This document shows, one piece after another, positions 18,701 to 27,637 of a stretch of DNA of 33,488 nucleotides (positions within the stretch are counted from its first letter, which is position 1; each line of letters begins with the position of its first letter). Location: NCBI GenBank assembly GCA_016787445.1, contig JAEUTQ010000042.1, forward strand, positions 1-33,488. Reading direction: 5' to 3'. The notes below the pieces were generated by a model. It worked only from the letters and a program-made list of their open reading frames with translations, was not told the origin of the DNA and ran no database searches. This DNA is from Bacteroidia bacterium (GTDB lineage: Bacteria; Bacteroidota; Bacteroidia; B-17B0; Aurantibacillaceae). The translations under genes and the position numbers were made by a program.

Positions 18701-18956
18701 AAATGGCGATGGATTAAATGACTTCTTCCAACCAAAAGGTTTTGGTATTAAAGACTATGAATTAGAAATTTTTGATCGTTGGGGTGAGCGCATTTTCAAT
18801 ACTAAAGTATTTGAAGAAGGCTGGGATGGTAAAGTACACAGAGGAATTGACTACGGTAAATTCTGCAAGGATGATGTTTACGCCTGGAAAATTAAAGTGG
18901 TAAATGTATTTGGTGAAGCGAAATACTACACCGGTCACGTAACACTAATTAAATAA
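15780..18956 (+). CDS. Adhesin-like secreted protein B with T9SS type B sorting domain
   Basis: The protein has 1058 residues. The signal peptide is at 1-20 (LFILFTLLSGTIKS). The head (~22-255) differs from protein A: it has short repeated beta motifs such as NPTFYTIISGNVAWWNGSTW, GCGCYLYSLVGSSGQIWVYN and YDIVTDANCNFYILK, which suggest a beta-propeller-like fold. After three Ig-like segments come four ~78-residue repeats of the same kind as in A (WSGPNGF, WVGPNGF), then two PKD-like domains and a type B sorting domain (~963-1058) that is nearly identical in protein sequence to that of A. The gene starts 12 bases after A, so the two form an operon. Its stop overlaps the 3' end of the convergent membrane protein gene by 12 bases, with no terminator between. 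Confidence 0.9.
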   Translation: MKQLKALFILFTLLSGTIKSQFAVPSCPSNLVYVHNSPITAYNPSLPLGPGNPVSTGIPGGGGGLALMPNINAASPNPTFYTIISGNVAWWNGSTWVNTGHAIGNTAAVNLGGCGCYLYSLVGSSGQIWVYNGTGPGTLLTTLTGFSGGGPYDIVTDANCNFYILKTTTPQALTMYSPTGSVLATYNMTGMPSTSAGGGFSIIGTQVFVHNSNGFFSGNIVGSTINFTSTPAGSSTMSGGDYASCPIPALVTSYTANAVVTGTLGCSTTSVTLTANTNLTPVNSYSWTGPGLTGPTNGSVAIGTAPGVYSCTISKTVCPVASTVVTATVVSNGTVISPTISLTNTLTCASPTASLSVNPGPPGFTYTWTGPGIISGAGTATVGINQGGTYTVAVANATNSCQGSQTLTVPTNTTPPVVLSTPASTNICFGQSTNLTASGAVSYLWSTAATTSVINVTPNTTTTYTVAGMAANGCTSTAISTVSVTPLPVPIAGNNGPLCVGANLQLSGSGGTTYAWSGPNGFLNATQSPSISAVTLAESGVYTLLVTVGTCTGSTTTSVTINPLPLPTASNNGPVCEGVGLTFNGTGGVFYNWSGPSGFVSNSQTPGILAPSVTNSGTYTLTVTDANGCTNFTTTTAVVNPLPAISISGSTVCANQTINLGATGGTIYNWSGPGGFTSSSQNPSIPNANPAMAGVYSVTVTNANNCTSTSNTVVVVNPIPTPNANNNSPVCTGQSFALSATGGLTYSWVGPNGFASTAQNPLVNTSTSNMSGTYSVTVFDNIGCPATAVTTVTVNPLPNPSIIANNTFGCAPLCATFTVQNSTALQSVVWSVNGGNGANGNTYENCFNAAGLFTVTAGVTDANGCSNTTAYLVDVYPIPVADFNFAPIKPIVNHDEVTFTDASHNATITAWNWYFYSNATNTSNMQHPTFYYPEAGTYPVTLVVKSDKGCIDTITKIIVVGEDFGIYIPNAFTPNGDGLNDFFQPKGFGIKDYELEIFDRWGERIFNTKVFEEGWDGKVHRGIDYGKFCKDDVYAWKIKVVNVFGEAKYYTGHVTLIK
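17236..18170 (+). repeat. Four Ig-like repeats in adhesin B
   Basis: Four units of ~78 residues share the pattern of the repeats in adhesin A: a Pro-x-Pro linker, a Cys (PLCVG, PVCEG, TVCAN, PVCTG), a W-[SV]-GP core, and Q-[NST]-P. The third and fourth units look closest to the fourth and fifth of adhesin A. Boundaries are approximate. Confidence 0.85.
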
Positions 18957-19703
18957 TTGGTGGTACTCGTAAACAGTAATTAAGGTGTCGTAACCGCGAT
19001 AATTAAAATCCTTTCGTGCTGTTTTAATAGCTTCCTTTAAAGTTTTAATCGAGCTACTTTGTTTATCCTCCACAAAAGAATAAATAAAGTAGCTTTCTTT
19101 TTTTGAGGTGCTGTCTTTTATTTGTGCAATTAAAGCCGCATTATCGAAAGCAATGGCGTTAATTGAATTTTTACCGGTATAAACCTCGCCATTATCGTTG
19201 ATGTTAAATTCAGACACATTCGCTTCATTATATAATTCTGCCGTTTCCAAAACATCATTGCAATGTAAAGAGTAAGGATACGTTAAGGGCATGCGGAAGT
19301 AATTCATGTAACCGAAATAAACATAAAACTCATCAGGTGCATTAACTGAATTATTAATGTGCTGAAATTCTTTAAGGCGTAATAAGGTTGGATTAGACAC
19401 CAATTTACTGTACTGATAAGACGAATCCATTTTTTGTAATTCATCTACAGATTCCTGAATGGTTTCCTCCACCTTTTCACCAATATTTTTAACCGTATTG
19501 ACTACTTTTCTGGTGAAAAGAAAAATTGAAAAAATTAAGAGGAAAACAGAAATAATCGCGGCAATCAACCAATTCCATTTTTGTTTATGGTCTTGGGAAA
19601 TGCGTACTATAAAAAATATCATACATATTAATAAAGAAAGGCCTGATACAGCAATGAATGCTACATAGGCCAATGCATTTAAAAACATGTGTGATGACTC
19701 CAT
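18945..19703 (-). CDS. Unknown two-helix membrane protein
   Basis: The protein has 252 residues. Two hydrophobic helices lie at ~12-34 (VAFIAVSGLSLLICMIFFIV) and ~43-64 (WLIAAIISVFLLIFSIFLF). An amphipathic, coiled-coil-like stretch follows at ~66-95 (VKNIGEKVEETIQESVDELQ), and then a soluble domain of ~155 residues. I do not recognise the family and no catalytic motif stands out. The gene starts 3 bases after the stop of the carboxylase beta gene, so it is probably cotranscribed with TerC and the carboxylase. Its stop (18947-18945) lies inside the 3' end of the convergent adhesin B gene. Confidence 0.8.
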   Translation of the reverse strand: MESSHMFLNALAYVAFIAVSGLSLLICMIFFIVRISQDHKQKWNWLIAAIISVFLLIFSIFLFTRKVVNTVKNIGEKVEETIQESVDELQKMDSSYQYSKLVSNPTLLRLKEFQHINNSVNAPDEFYVYFGYMNYFRMPLTYPYSLHCNDVLETAELYNEANVSEFNINDNGEVYTGKNSINAIAFDNAALIAQIKDSTSKKESYFIYSFVEDKQSSSIKTLKEAIKTARKDFNYRGYDTLITVYEYHQLFN

Positions 19704-19706
19704 TTA

Positions 19707-21248
19707 TTATAAAGGAATATTTCCGTGTTTCTTTTGTGGTAATTTATCCACTTTATTCTCGAGCATTTTAAATGCGCGAATCAATTTCATGCGTGTTTCT
19801 TCCGGCTTTATTACTTCATCCACAAAACCACGCTCAGCAGCACGATATGGATTTGCAAACATAGTCTGATACTCTGCTTCCTTTTCTTTCCATTTCGCAT
19901 CTTTATCCTTCGCCGCGGCAATTTCGTTTTTGAAAATAATTTCCGCAGCACCTTTAGCTCCCATCACGGCAATTTCCGCTGATGGCCAAGCGTAATTCAT
20001 ATCCGCACCAATATGCTTACTGTTCATCACATCATAAGCTCCGCCATATGCCTTACGCGTAATAACCGTAATACGAGGAACAGTTGCCTCACTAAATGCG
20101 TACAATAATTTAGCGCCGTTCGTGATAATAGCATTCCATTCCTGATCAGTTCCCGGTAAGAATCCCGGAACATCTTCAAACACCAATAATGGAATATTAA
20201 AACTATCGCAGAAACGCACAAAACGTGCTGCTTTTGTAGACGAATGAATATCCAATACACCGGCTAAAACTGCAGGTTGATTGGCCACTATACCAATGCT
20301 TTTTCCGGCTAAACGCGCGAAGCCAACAACAATATTTTCAGCAAAATTTTTGTGTACTTCCAAGAAACTATCCGCATCAATAACTTGCTCAATCACTTCA
20401 CGTATATCATAAGGTTGATTGGCATTATCAGGAATAATTGTGTTTAACACAGGACGCAATTCGTTCCCTGCTTCGTAAGGAACAGATGGCGCATCCTCTT
20501 CACAATTTTGCGGTACGTAACTTAATAATTGTTTGATATGATTTAAGGCTTCCACCTCATTTGCACAAGCGAAATGTGTAACACCACTCTTAGAAGCATG
20601 AGTCATGGCTCCACCTAACTCTTCACTGGTTACTTCTTCATGCGTTACAGTTTTTACAACATTCGGACCGGTAACAAACATGTAAGAAGTATTCTCCACC
20701 ATTAAAATAAAATCAGTAATAGCAGGAGAATAAACCGCACCACCTGCACAAGGGCCCATGATTGCAGATAATTGTGGAATAACGCCACTGGCGCGAACAT
20801 TACGGTAAAAAATATCAGCGTATCCACCTAATGAAACCACACCCTCCTGAATACGTGCACCGCCACTATCATTTAATCCAATTACAGGTGCGCCATTTTG
20901 CATTGCCAAATCCATAATTTTACAAATTTTTTCGGCGTGTGTTTCTGATAATGAACCACCGAAAACCGTAAAATCCTGAGAGAAAACATAAACTAATCGT
21001 CCGTTTATATTTCCATAACCGGTTACAACTCCATCCCCTAAATAACGCTCCTTATCCAAACCAAAATCGGTGCTGCGATGAGTCACCAACATTCCAATCT
21101 CTTCAAATGAACCTTCATCCATTAAAAGATGAATACGTTCACGTGCGGTTAACTTACCTTTTTTATGTTGTGATTCAATACGCTTTTCACCACCACCTAA
21201 TAAGGCTTCGGCTTTCTTTTGTTCAAGTATGTTTATTTTAGAGTCCAT
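19707..21248 (-). CDS. pccB: Acyl-CoA carboxylase, carboxyltransferase (beta) subunit
   Basis: Start chosen at ATG 21248 ([20 protein letters not shown]), giving 513 residues, the standard size; the longer frame to 21320 would run into the TerC gene. It moves the carboxyl group from carboxybiotin to propionyl-CoA or a related acyl-CoA. Motifs of the crotonase-fold halves are present: [20 protein letters not shown] (18-37), [14 protein letters not shown] (124-137) and [14 protein letters not shown] (163-176) in the N half, and [20 protein letters not shown] followed by [10 protein letters not shown] in the C half. The biotin carboxylase and carrier subunits are not in the window. It lies 40 bases after TerC and 3 bases before the unknown membrane protein. 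Substrate (propionyl- versus methylcrotonyl-CoA) is inferred from overall similarity only. Confidence 0.93.
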   Translation of the reverse strand: MDSKINILEQKKAEALLGGGEKRIESQHKKGKLTARERIHLLMDEGSFEEIGMLVTHRSTDFGLDKERYLGDGVVTGYGNINGRLVYVFSQDFTVFGGSLSETHAEKICKIMDLAMQNGAPVIGLNDSGGARIQEGVVSLGGYADIFYRNVRASGVIPQLSAIMGPCAGGAVYSPAITDFILMVENTSYMFVTGPNVVKTVTHEEVTSEELGGAMTHASKSGVTHFACANEVEALNHIKQLLSYVPQNCEEDAPSVPYEAGNELRPVLNTIIPDNANQPYDIREVIEQVIDADSFLEVHKNFAENIVVGFARLAGKSIGIVANQPAVLAGVLDIHSSTKAARFVRFCDSFNIPLLVFEDVPGFLPGTDQEWNAIITNGAKLLYAFSEATVPRITVITRKAYGGAYDVMNSKHIGADMNYAWPSAEIAVMGAKGAAEIIFKNEIAAAKDKDAKWKEKEAEYQTMFANPYRAAERGFVDEVIKPEETRMKLIRAFKMLENKVDKLPQKKHGNIPL

Positions 21249-21288
21249 ATGAAATTTTAAAATCTTTATAAATGTACTATTTAAATAT

Positions 21289-22077
21289 TTATTGAGGATT
21301 GGTTTCGTTTGATTTTTCATCTAAAGATGGAGAACGCAACTGAACTGCCTTGGATGTCACCTTTCTAAAACGAAGGTTTAGAAGTTCCACCGTAAATGAA
21401 AAAGCCATCGCAAAATAGATATATCCTTTTGGCACATGAATAGTTTCAACATGTACACCCTCCACTACTAATAAAACAGCAATTAAAACTAAAAATGAAA
21501 GCGCCAGAATTTTAAAGGTTGGATGTTTATGAATGAATGCCGAGATTTTAGGCGCAAAATAAAACATCACTGCCATACTGATAACTACAGCAACAACCAT
21601 TATGATAAAACTATTTGCCATACCGATGGCGGTAACAATACCATCGATGCTAAACACCATATCGATTAAAATAATTTGAAGCACAATACTTTTATAGGTT
21701 GCCGGTTTTTTCTTTTCTTCCTTTAACTTTTCATCCGGATCTTCGCCCTCGAGTTTATTATGAATTTCGAGTGTAGAATTTACCAATAAAAACAATCCGC
21801 CCGCCAACATGATCACGTCTTTGAGTTCAACCGGATGATCAAAAAGTGTAAATAAAACGTATTCACCTTTAATTAAATAACCCAGTACAAATAAAAAAAT
21901 CAAGCGCATGGCGATGCCCGTAAACATCCACACCACACCTGCCGATTTGGCCTGTTCTTTATTAAGGCGGCTCAATACAATGGAAACAAAAATTACGTTA
22001 TCAATTCCGAGTAAAACTTCCATTAATACGAGAGGAATCAAACTAAACAAAGCCTCTGTTGTAAAAATATTTTCCAT
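21289..22077 (-). CDS. TerC-family integral membrane protein
   Basis: The protein has 262 residues with about seven hydrophobic helices. The family acidic motifs in the membrane are present: [16 protein letters not shown] (~23-38) and the repeat-related [15 protein letters not shown] (~140-154). A charged cytoplasmic loop lies between (~110-128, [16 protein letters not shown]). Members of this family were named for tellurite resistance, and several are now linked to metal (Mn2+/Ca2+) export or metalation of exported proteins. No other ter operon gene surrounds it, so a tellurite role is not supported by context. It starts 15 bases after a terminator hairpin and is followed by the carboxylase gene. 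Confidence 0.93.
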   Translation of the reverse strand: MENIFTTEALFSLIPLVLMEVLLGIDNVIFVSIVLSRLNKEQAKSAGVVWMFTGIAMRLIFLFVLGYLIKGEYVLFTLFDHPVELKDVIMLAGGLFLLVNSTLEIHNKLEGEDPDEKLKEEKKKPATYKSIVLQIILIDMVFSIDGIVTAIGMANSFIIMVVAVVISMAVMFYFAPKISAFIHKHPTFKILALSFLVLIAVLLVVEGVHVETIHVPKGYIYFAMAFSFTVELLNLRFRKVTSKAVQLRSPSLDEKSNETNPQ

Positions 22078-22087
22078 AATTCAGACA

Positions 22088-22117
22088 ATAAAAAAGCCGA
22101 TTAAAAATCGGCTTTTG
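22088..22117 (-). terminator. Rho-independent terminator after the outer membrane barrel gene
   Basis: AAAAGCCGAT (22092-22101) pairs perfectly with ATCGGCTTTT (22107-22116) around 5 bases. On the minus strand a T-run follows. It lies just after the stop at 22121 and ahead of the TerC gene, so TerC is probably expressed by readthrough or from an unrecognised promoter. Confidence 0.88.
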
Positions 22118-22120
22118 AAA

Positions 22121-22795
22121 TTAAAATTTAAAACTAAAGCCTCCCGTGAGGTATGAAACGCCATAACCCACTTCTGCAAATAAACCTACGTTTTTACTAA
22201 AATACCATCGTGCGCCGGCAAAAACCGACCAGGCCGGATAAACTAAACTATTATTGTAATTATAGGGATCCTTTTTATCGGGATCGTTAGTTGAGTAATT
22301 ATGAATTTGAAAACGTAATCCTGCAATGACTCCACCATATACCTCAGCATTTTTTGAATTCAATACATCCCAGTGATACGCGGCACGGGCAGCTAACATA
22401 AAATAATTCCATTTATGATCTGAGTAATAAGTTGAAAACGCGCCATTATTATCATTGTAACGGGTATAATCATAACGGAAAAATGAAAATTGATGTCCGA
22501 GATAAGCACCAACTCCCAAATAACCCGGACCTAATTTTTGTGGCCAAGCCTGCTCGTAAGTTAAACTAATGGCGGGAGTACTTCCTGATTTGTATCCAGC
22601 GCCTTTATAAACCGCATGGTAAGTACGACCAAAACCAAAACCGAGGTTAACAATATGAGTGCCTTCATCAAAACATTTTTCGCCGCCTTCATTTTTTTTA
22701 GTTTGGATAGATGATGATTTTTTCAGAGGAGCATTATCGGCAAAAGTCAATAAGCTGAAGCCAAAGGCTAAAATTAATGTGAGTGCTTTTTTCAT
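22121..22795 (-). CDS. Outer membrane beta-barrel protein, unknown function
   Basis: The protein has 224 residues. A signal peptide spans 1-19 (LTLILAFGFSLLTFA). The mature chain has alternating polar/hydrophobic strands with many aromatics (THIVNLGFGFGRTYHAVYKG, GYLGVGAYLGHQFSFFRYDY, VFAGARWYFSKNVGLFAEVG) and ends SYLTGGFSFKF with a terminal Phe, as expected for an outer membrane barrel of roughly eight strands. This type is widespread in Bacteroidota with no assigned role. It is divergent from gyrB across 233 bases and is followed by its own terminator, so it forms a single-gene unit. Confidence 0.85.
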   Translation of the reverse strand: MKKALTLILAFGFSLLTFADNAPLKKSSSIQTKKNEGGEKCFDEGTHIVNLGFGFGRTYHAVYKGAGYKSGSTPAISLTYEQAWPQKLGPGYLGVGAYLGHQFSFFRYDYTRYNDNNGAFSTYYSDHKWNYFMLAARAAYHWDVLNSKNAEVYGGVIAGLRFQIHNYSTNDPDKKDPYNYNNSLVYPAWSVFAGARWYFSKNVGLFAEVGYGVSYLTGGFSFKF

Positions 22796-22919
22796 AACAG
22801 TTGGATTTTAGTGAGTAAACATGTGTATTTAAATCCTGAGATTTTCGTTACAAAATTGGTGATTTTTTTTGACAAAACCCGCTTTGAATTTGGATGTTAT
22901 GAATAGTTAAAAAACAAGA

Positions 22920-22936
22920 AAATGTTATCAACATTT
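22920..22936. promoter_or_regulatory. 17-base perfect palindrome upstream of gyrB
   Basis: AAATGTT (22920-22926) and AACATTT (22930-22936) are perfect inverted repeats around ATC. The site lies 93 bases before the gyrB start, in the 233-base divergent gap 22796-23028 shared with the outer membrane barrel gene. The short spacing fits a dimeric repressor or activator site better than an RNA hairpin. I could not place a consensus promoter for gyrB with confidence. Confidence 0.4.
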
Positions 22937-22944
22937 GTTAGTAA

Positions 22945-24982
<2,038 letters not shown>

Positions 24983-24984
<2 letters not shown>

Positions 24985-25014
24985 AAAAAGGGAGCAAATG
25001 CTCCCTTTTTTATT
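24983..25014. terminator. Bidirectional terminator between gyrB and marR-like gene
   Basis: GGGAGC (24990-24995) and GCTCCC (25000-25005) form a stem with an AAAT loop. It is flanked by an A-run (24983-24989) and a T-run (25006-25011), so it works for both convergent genes. Confidence 0.92.
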
Positions 25015-25028
25015 TCAGTTAAACTATT

Positions 25029-25478
25029 TTATCCGCGTGCTTTATCCAACAAATCATTCATCGATTTTATTTCAGAAGCGTTCAGATTTTTAAATAGAGT
25101 TTTATATTCATCATCAATGTGATCCAATGATTTTAATAATTCTAATCCCTTTTCAGTGATAAACACATCCACATTTCTTCTGTCGTTTGCACATTCTTTT
25201 CGCTCGAGAAAACCCTTCACGTTTAATTTATCTACAATTCGTGATGCGTCACTCATCCTGTCGAGCATGCGTGCTTTAATTAATTTTAAATTACAAGGCT
25301 CGGGATGTTGTCCGCGTAAAATTCGCAATACATTATATTGCTGTACAGTAATATCTTTATCTTTAAATTTTTGCTGAATTTGATAATTGAGCCAGTTAAA
25401 AGTGTAGAGCATATTAATGCCTAGTTTCTGTTGTTCACTTTTAAATTTTTTCTGTTGTATAGCGTCTTCGAGTTTCAC
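25029..25478 (-). CDS. MarR-family transcriptional regulator
   Basis: Start chosen at GTG 25478 (VKLEDAIQQKKFKSEQQKLG), giving 149 residues. Any longer start would place the N-terminus across the upstream terminator. The winged helix-turn-helix spans ~45-120: ITVQQYNVLRILRGQ, LIKARMLDRMSDASRIVDKL (recognition helix) and the wing LERKECANDRRNVDVFITEKG. The DRR motif is the MarR-family wing signature. N- and C-terminal helices form the dimer interface. The YceI gene lies directly upstream on the same strand and carries palindromes at its promoter, so this regulator is a likely controller of YceI (inference). TATTTTTA at 25493-25486 (minus) could be its -7 element. Confidence 0.9.
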   Translation of the reverse strand: MKLEDAIQQKKFKSEQQKLGINMLYTFNWLNYQIQQKFKDKDITVQQYNVLRILRGQHPEPCNLKLIKARMLDRMSDASRIVDKLNVKGFLERKECANDRRNVDVFITEKGLELLKSLDHIDDEYKTLFKNLNASEIKSMNDLLDKARG

Positions 25479-25492
25479 AGTGGGGTAAAAAT

Positions 25493-25524
25493 AAAAAAAT
25501 CCCGGAACAATCCGGGGTTTTTTT
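25493..25524. terminator. Terminator between YceI and MarR genes
   Basis: CCCGGA (25501-25506) pairs with TCCGGG (25511-25516) around ACAA. It is flanked by an A-run (T-run on the minus strand) at 25493-25499 and a T-run at 25518-25525. It follows the YceI stop by about 18 bases and separates the MarR gene from YceI. Confidence 0.9.
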
Positions 25525-25542
25525 TCTTGAAATGAATTATTT

Positions 25543-26139
25543 TTACGCTTTAGTGAGTTCAATTGTACAATCAATTTTTACCTCCTCGCTCACTACTACA
25601 CCACCCGCTTCAATGGCTGCATTCCACTTTAAACCGTAATCAATGCGGTTTAATTTACCACTTACTTTAAAAGCATATTTGATATTTCCCCAAGGATCCT
25701 TTACCGGTTTAGAAGCGCCAATTGCGGTTAATTTTACTTTTTTTGTTACACCACGCATGGTTAAATCACCCTCTAAATCATAGGTACCTTTAATTTTTCC
25801 AGGCTTCATGGATGTTGCTTTGAAACTCATTTTTGGGTGATTCGCTGCATCAAAAAAATCAGGACTTTTTAAATGTCCGTCACGTTTTTCATCATCTGTA
25901 TTAATGCTGTTTACATCTACCGAAAATTCAATCTTCGCATCCGTAAAATCAGTCTCAGATTTAGAGCTAACGGTTCCTTCATATACTTTAAATTTTCCTT
26001 CTGTTTCGCTCACCATTAAGTGAGTTACCGCAAAACCTAATTTACTGTGAGAAGCATCCACTTTCCAGTTAGTTTGAGCTGTTGTGGCAGCAGCCATTAA
26101 TAATAATGCTGCAGCTAATGTGTGTTGTAGTTTTTTCAT
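25543..26139 (-). CDS. YceI-family periplasmic protein
   Basis: The protein has 198 residues. A signal peptide spans 1-21 (LAAALLLMAAATTAQ). The mature part has the lipocalin-like YceI domain: TNWKVDASHSKLGFAVTHLM (the WxxDxxHSxxxFxVxHLM signature), DFTDAKIEFSVDVNSINTDDEKRDGHLKSPDFFDAANHPKMSF, the later GDLTMRGVTKKVKLT, and a C-terminal EVKIDCTIEL. Family structures bind long isoprenoid chains in the barrel, and the protein is often stress-inducible. It is flanked by palindromes at its 5' end and by a MarR-type gene at its 3' end, which suggests regulated expression. Confidence 0.95.
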   Translation of the reverse strand: MKKLQHTLAAALLLMAAATTAQTNWKVDASHSKLGFAVTHLMVSETEGKFKVYEGTVSSKSETDFTDAKIEFSVDVNSINTDDEKRDGHLKSPDFFDAANHPKMSFKATSMKPGKIKGTYDLEGDLTMRGVTKKVKLTAIGASKPVKDPWGNIKYAFKVSGKLNRIDYGLKWNAAIEAGGVVVSEEVKIDCTIELTKA

Positions 26140-26159
26140 ATCGTTTAATTTTAACGATA
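26139..26159. promoter_or_regulatory. Inverted repeat adjoining the YceI start codon
   Basis: TATCGTT (26139-26145) and AACGATA (26153-26159) are perfect 7-base arms around 7 bases. The repeat touches the YceI ATG, so it could be a second regulator half-site pair or a leader hairpin affecting translation. Confidence 0.5.
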
Positions 26160-26193
26160 CAAATTTATACGTTATAACATATATTGTTGTAAC
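26160..26193 (-). promoter_or_regulatory. YceI promoter with overlapping operator-like palindrome
   Basis: On the minus strand TAAATTTG (26167-26160) matches the -7 consensus TAnnTTTG. Immediately upstream, GTTATAAC (26171-26178, itself a perfect palindrome) and GTTGTAAC (26186-26193) form an imperfect 23-base inverted repeat around ATATATT. This fits a MarR-type operator occluding the promoter. The nearest upstream TTG is 25 bases from the -7, beyond the usual spacing, so the promoter may need help or use a weak -33. Confidence 0.6.
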
Positions 26194-26196
26194 AAA

Positions 26197-26868
26197 TTAT
26201 GTTAAAAGGAATTTTCGATACTCAAGAGCCTTTAAATCAGCTAAATAAAATTTATCGATTCGGGTACGTTTAAGCCTCGTTACCTTAAATCCCAGCTTTT
26301 TACACATACGGCGTATTTGCTTATTCTTACCCTCTGTTAACACGATATTAAAGACATGTGATGTGATTTTGGAAACCATACAAGGTCGCGTAACATAAAA
26401 GCCAATATCTACTCCTTTACCCATGGCTTCAATAAATTCATCCGAAATTTGTTGGTCTACCTCCACCTCATATTCCTTTTCTTTGTAAGCATCAGCTCTT
26501 GTTAAGGCATTAACCCATTTACCATTATTGGAAATAATCAATAATCCTTCTGAGGCTTTATCAAGGCGACCGGCAACAAAAAAACTATCGTTAAACGGAA
26601 ACACCTTACTTAAATTATCTTCAATCAAATTATAAAAAGAAGATTCTATTCCTGTTGGTTTATATAAGGCATAATACTCGTATTGAATTGCCGGCTTAAT
26701 GATTTGCCCCTCTAAACATAACTCATCTTCTTCATGCATAATCTCATTTGTTAAAACTACTTTTCCATTAACGGTTAATTTACCTGACGAAATCAAATCG
26801 CCGGCCGTTTTATTTGTGTAATTTAACGCATGAATTAAATGATGTTTTATTTTTAAACGAAAGCTCAT
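26197..26868 (-). CDS. RsuA/RluF-type rRNA pseudouridine synthase
   Basis: The protein has 223 residues. An N-terminal S4 RNA-binding domain spans ~3-58 ([28 protein letters not shown]). The catalytic domain opens with [11 protein letters not shown] (63-73). The catalytic Asp is D103 in [14 protein letters not shown] (98-111), and the C-terminal signature is [17 protein letters not shown]. The S4 domain together with GRLD places it in the RsuA/RluB/E/F group; it looks most like RluF/RluE, which modify 23S rRNA. Its start is only 20 bases from the divergent ABC ATPase gene. TATATTTG (minus, 26886-26879) is a good -7 element for it. Its 3' end abuts the YceI operator region. Confidence 0.92.
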   Translation of the reverse strand: MSFRLKIKHHLIHALNYTNKTAGDLISSGKLTVNGKVVLTNEIMHEEDELCLEGQIIKPAIQYEYYALYKPTGIESSFYNLIEDNLSKVFPFNDSFFVAGRLDKASEGLLIISNNGKWVNALTRADAYKEKEYEVEVDQQISDEFIEAMGKGVDIGFYVTRPCMVSKITSHVFNIVLTEGKNKQIRRMCKKLGFKVTRLKRTRIDKFYLADLKALEYRKFLLT

Positions 26869-26888
26869 TTTATTCCCGCAAATATAAC

Positions 26889-27614
26889 ATGGAAGCCATT
26901 ATTAAAATAACTGATATCTCGCGATTATATCAAATTGGTGATGAAACTATTTATGCCTTAAAAAAAGTTGACTTAAATATTTTCAAAAACGAATACGTGG
27001 CGTTGATGGGCCCTTCCGGAAGCGGTAAATCTACCTTAATGAATATCTTAGGTTGTTTAGATACGCCCAGTACCGGTGAGTACATATTAAATAATAACTC
27101 GGTTGCAAAAATGACCGATAACGAATTAGCAGAAATACGTAACAAAGAAATCGGCTTTGTTTTTCAAACGTTTAATTTATTACCTAGAAGTACCACGTTA
27201 GAGAATGTAGCATTGCCTTTGGTTTATGCCGGCATTTCAAAAGCAGAACGTGAAGCACGCGCTAAAGAGGTATTAGAACAAGTTGGATTAGGCAATCGTA
27301 TGAACCATAAACCTAATGAGCTTTCTGGCGGACAGCGACAACGTGTGGCCATTGCCCGCGCTCTGGTTAATAAACCGGCTATTATTTTAGCGGATGAACC
27401 AACCGGTAACTTGGATAGTAAAACATCTGTGGAAATCATGGGCTTATTTGAAGAGATTCACAAAAACGGTAATACTATTATTCTAGTAACTCACGAAGAG
27501 GATATTGCATTGCACGCTCACCGAATTGTACGTTTAAAAGACGGCTTAGTAGAATCAGATACTCAAAACAAAAATATTACCACCTATAAAAACCGCATGG
27601 AAAGCATGAGTTAA
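26889..27614 (+). CDS. ABC transporter ATP-binding protein, LolD/MacB type
   Basis: Start chosen at ATG 26889 ([20 protein letters not shown]), giving 241 residues; the longer frame would overlap the divergent synthase. Walker A is GPSGSGKS (41-48), the Q-loop is [11 protein letters not shown] (89-99), the signature is [15 protein letters not shown] (145-159), Walker B is [12 protein letters not shown] (165-176) and the H-loop is LVTHEED. The FQTFNLLP and EPTGNLD forms and the small size are typical of the LolD/MacB/FtsE group, which drives lipoprotein release or mechanotransmission export rather than import. No FtsX/MacB-like permease lies next to it; the following gene is an outer membrane protein. 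The permease is presumably elsewhere. Confidence 0.93.
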   Translation: MEAIIKITDISRLYQIGDETIYALKKVDLNIFKNEYVALMGPSGSGKSTLMNILGCLDTPSTGEYILNNNSVAKMTDNELAEIRNKEIGFVFQTFNLLPRSTTLENVALPLVYAGISKAEREARAKEVLEQVGLGNRMNHKPNELSGGQRQRVAIARALVNKPAIILADEPTGNLDSKTSVEIMGLFEEIHKNGNTIILVTHEEDIALHAHRIVRLKDGLVESDTQNKNITTYKNRMESMS

Positions 27615-27637
27615 TTTTTTTAATTAACTTCGCACTT

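Noticed and set aside
21289..22077. Tellurite resistance locus
   Set aside because: Only a TerC-family protein is present here, and the TerB-like segment lies 10 kb away fused to an ABC transporter. No TerD, TerA or TerZ genes are seen.
22925..22933. DnaA-box-like TTATCAACA near gyrB, possible replication origin
   Set aside because: It has one mismatch to TTATCCACA, there is a single site only, no AT-rich unwinding cluster or dnaA/dnaN/recF neighbours are present, and it falls inside the 17-base palindrome.
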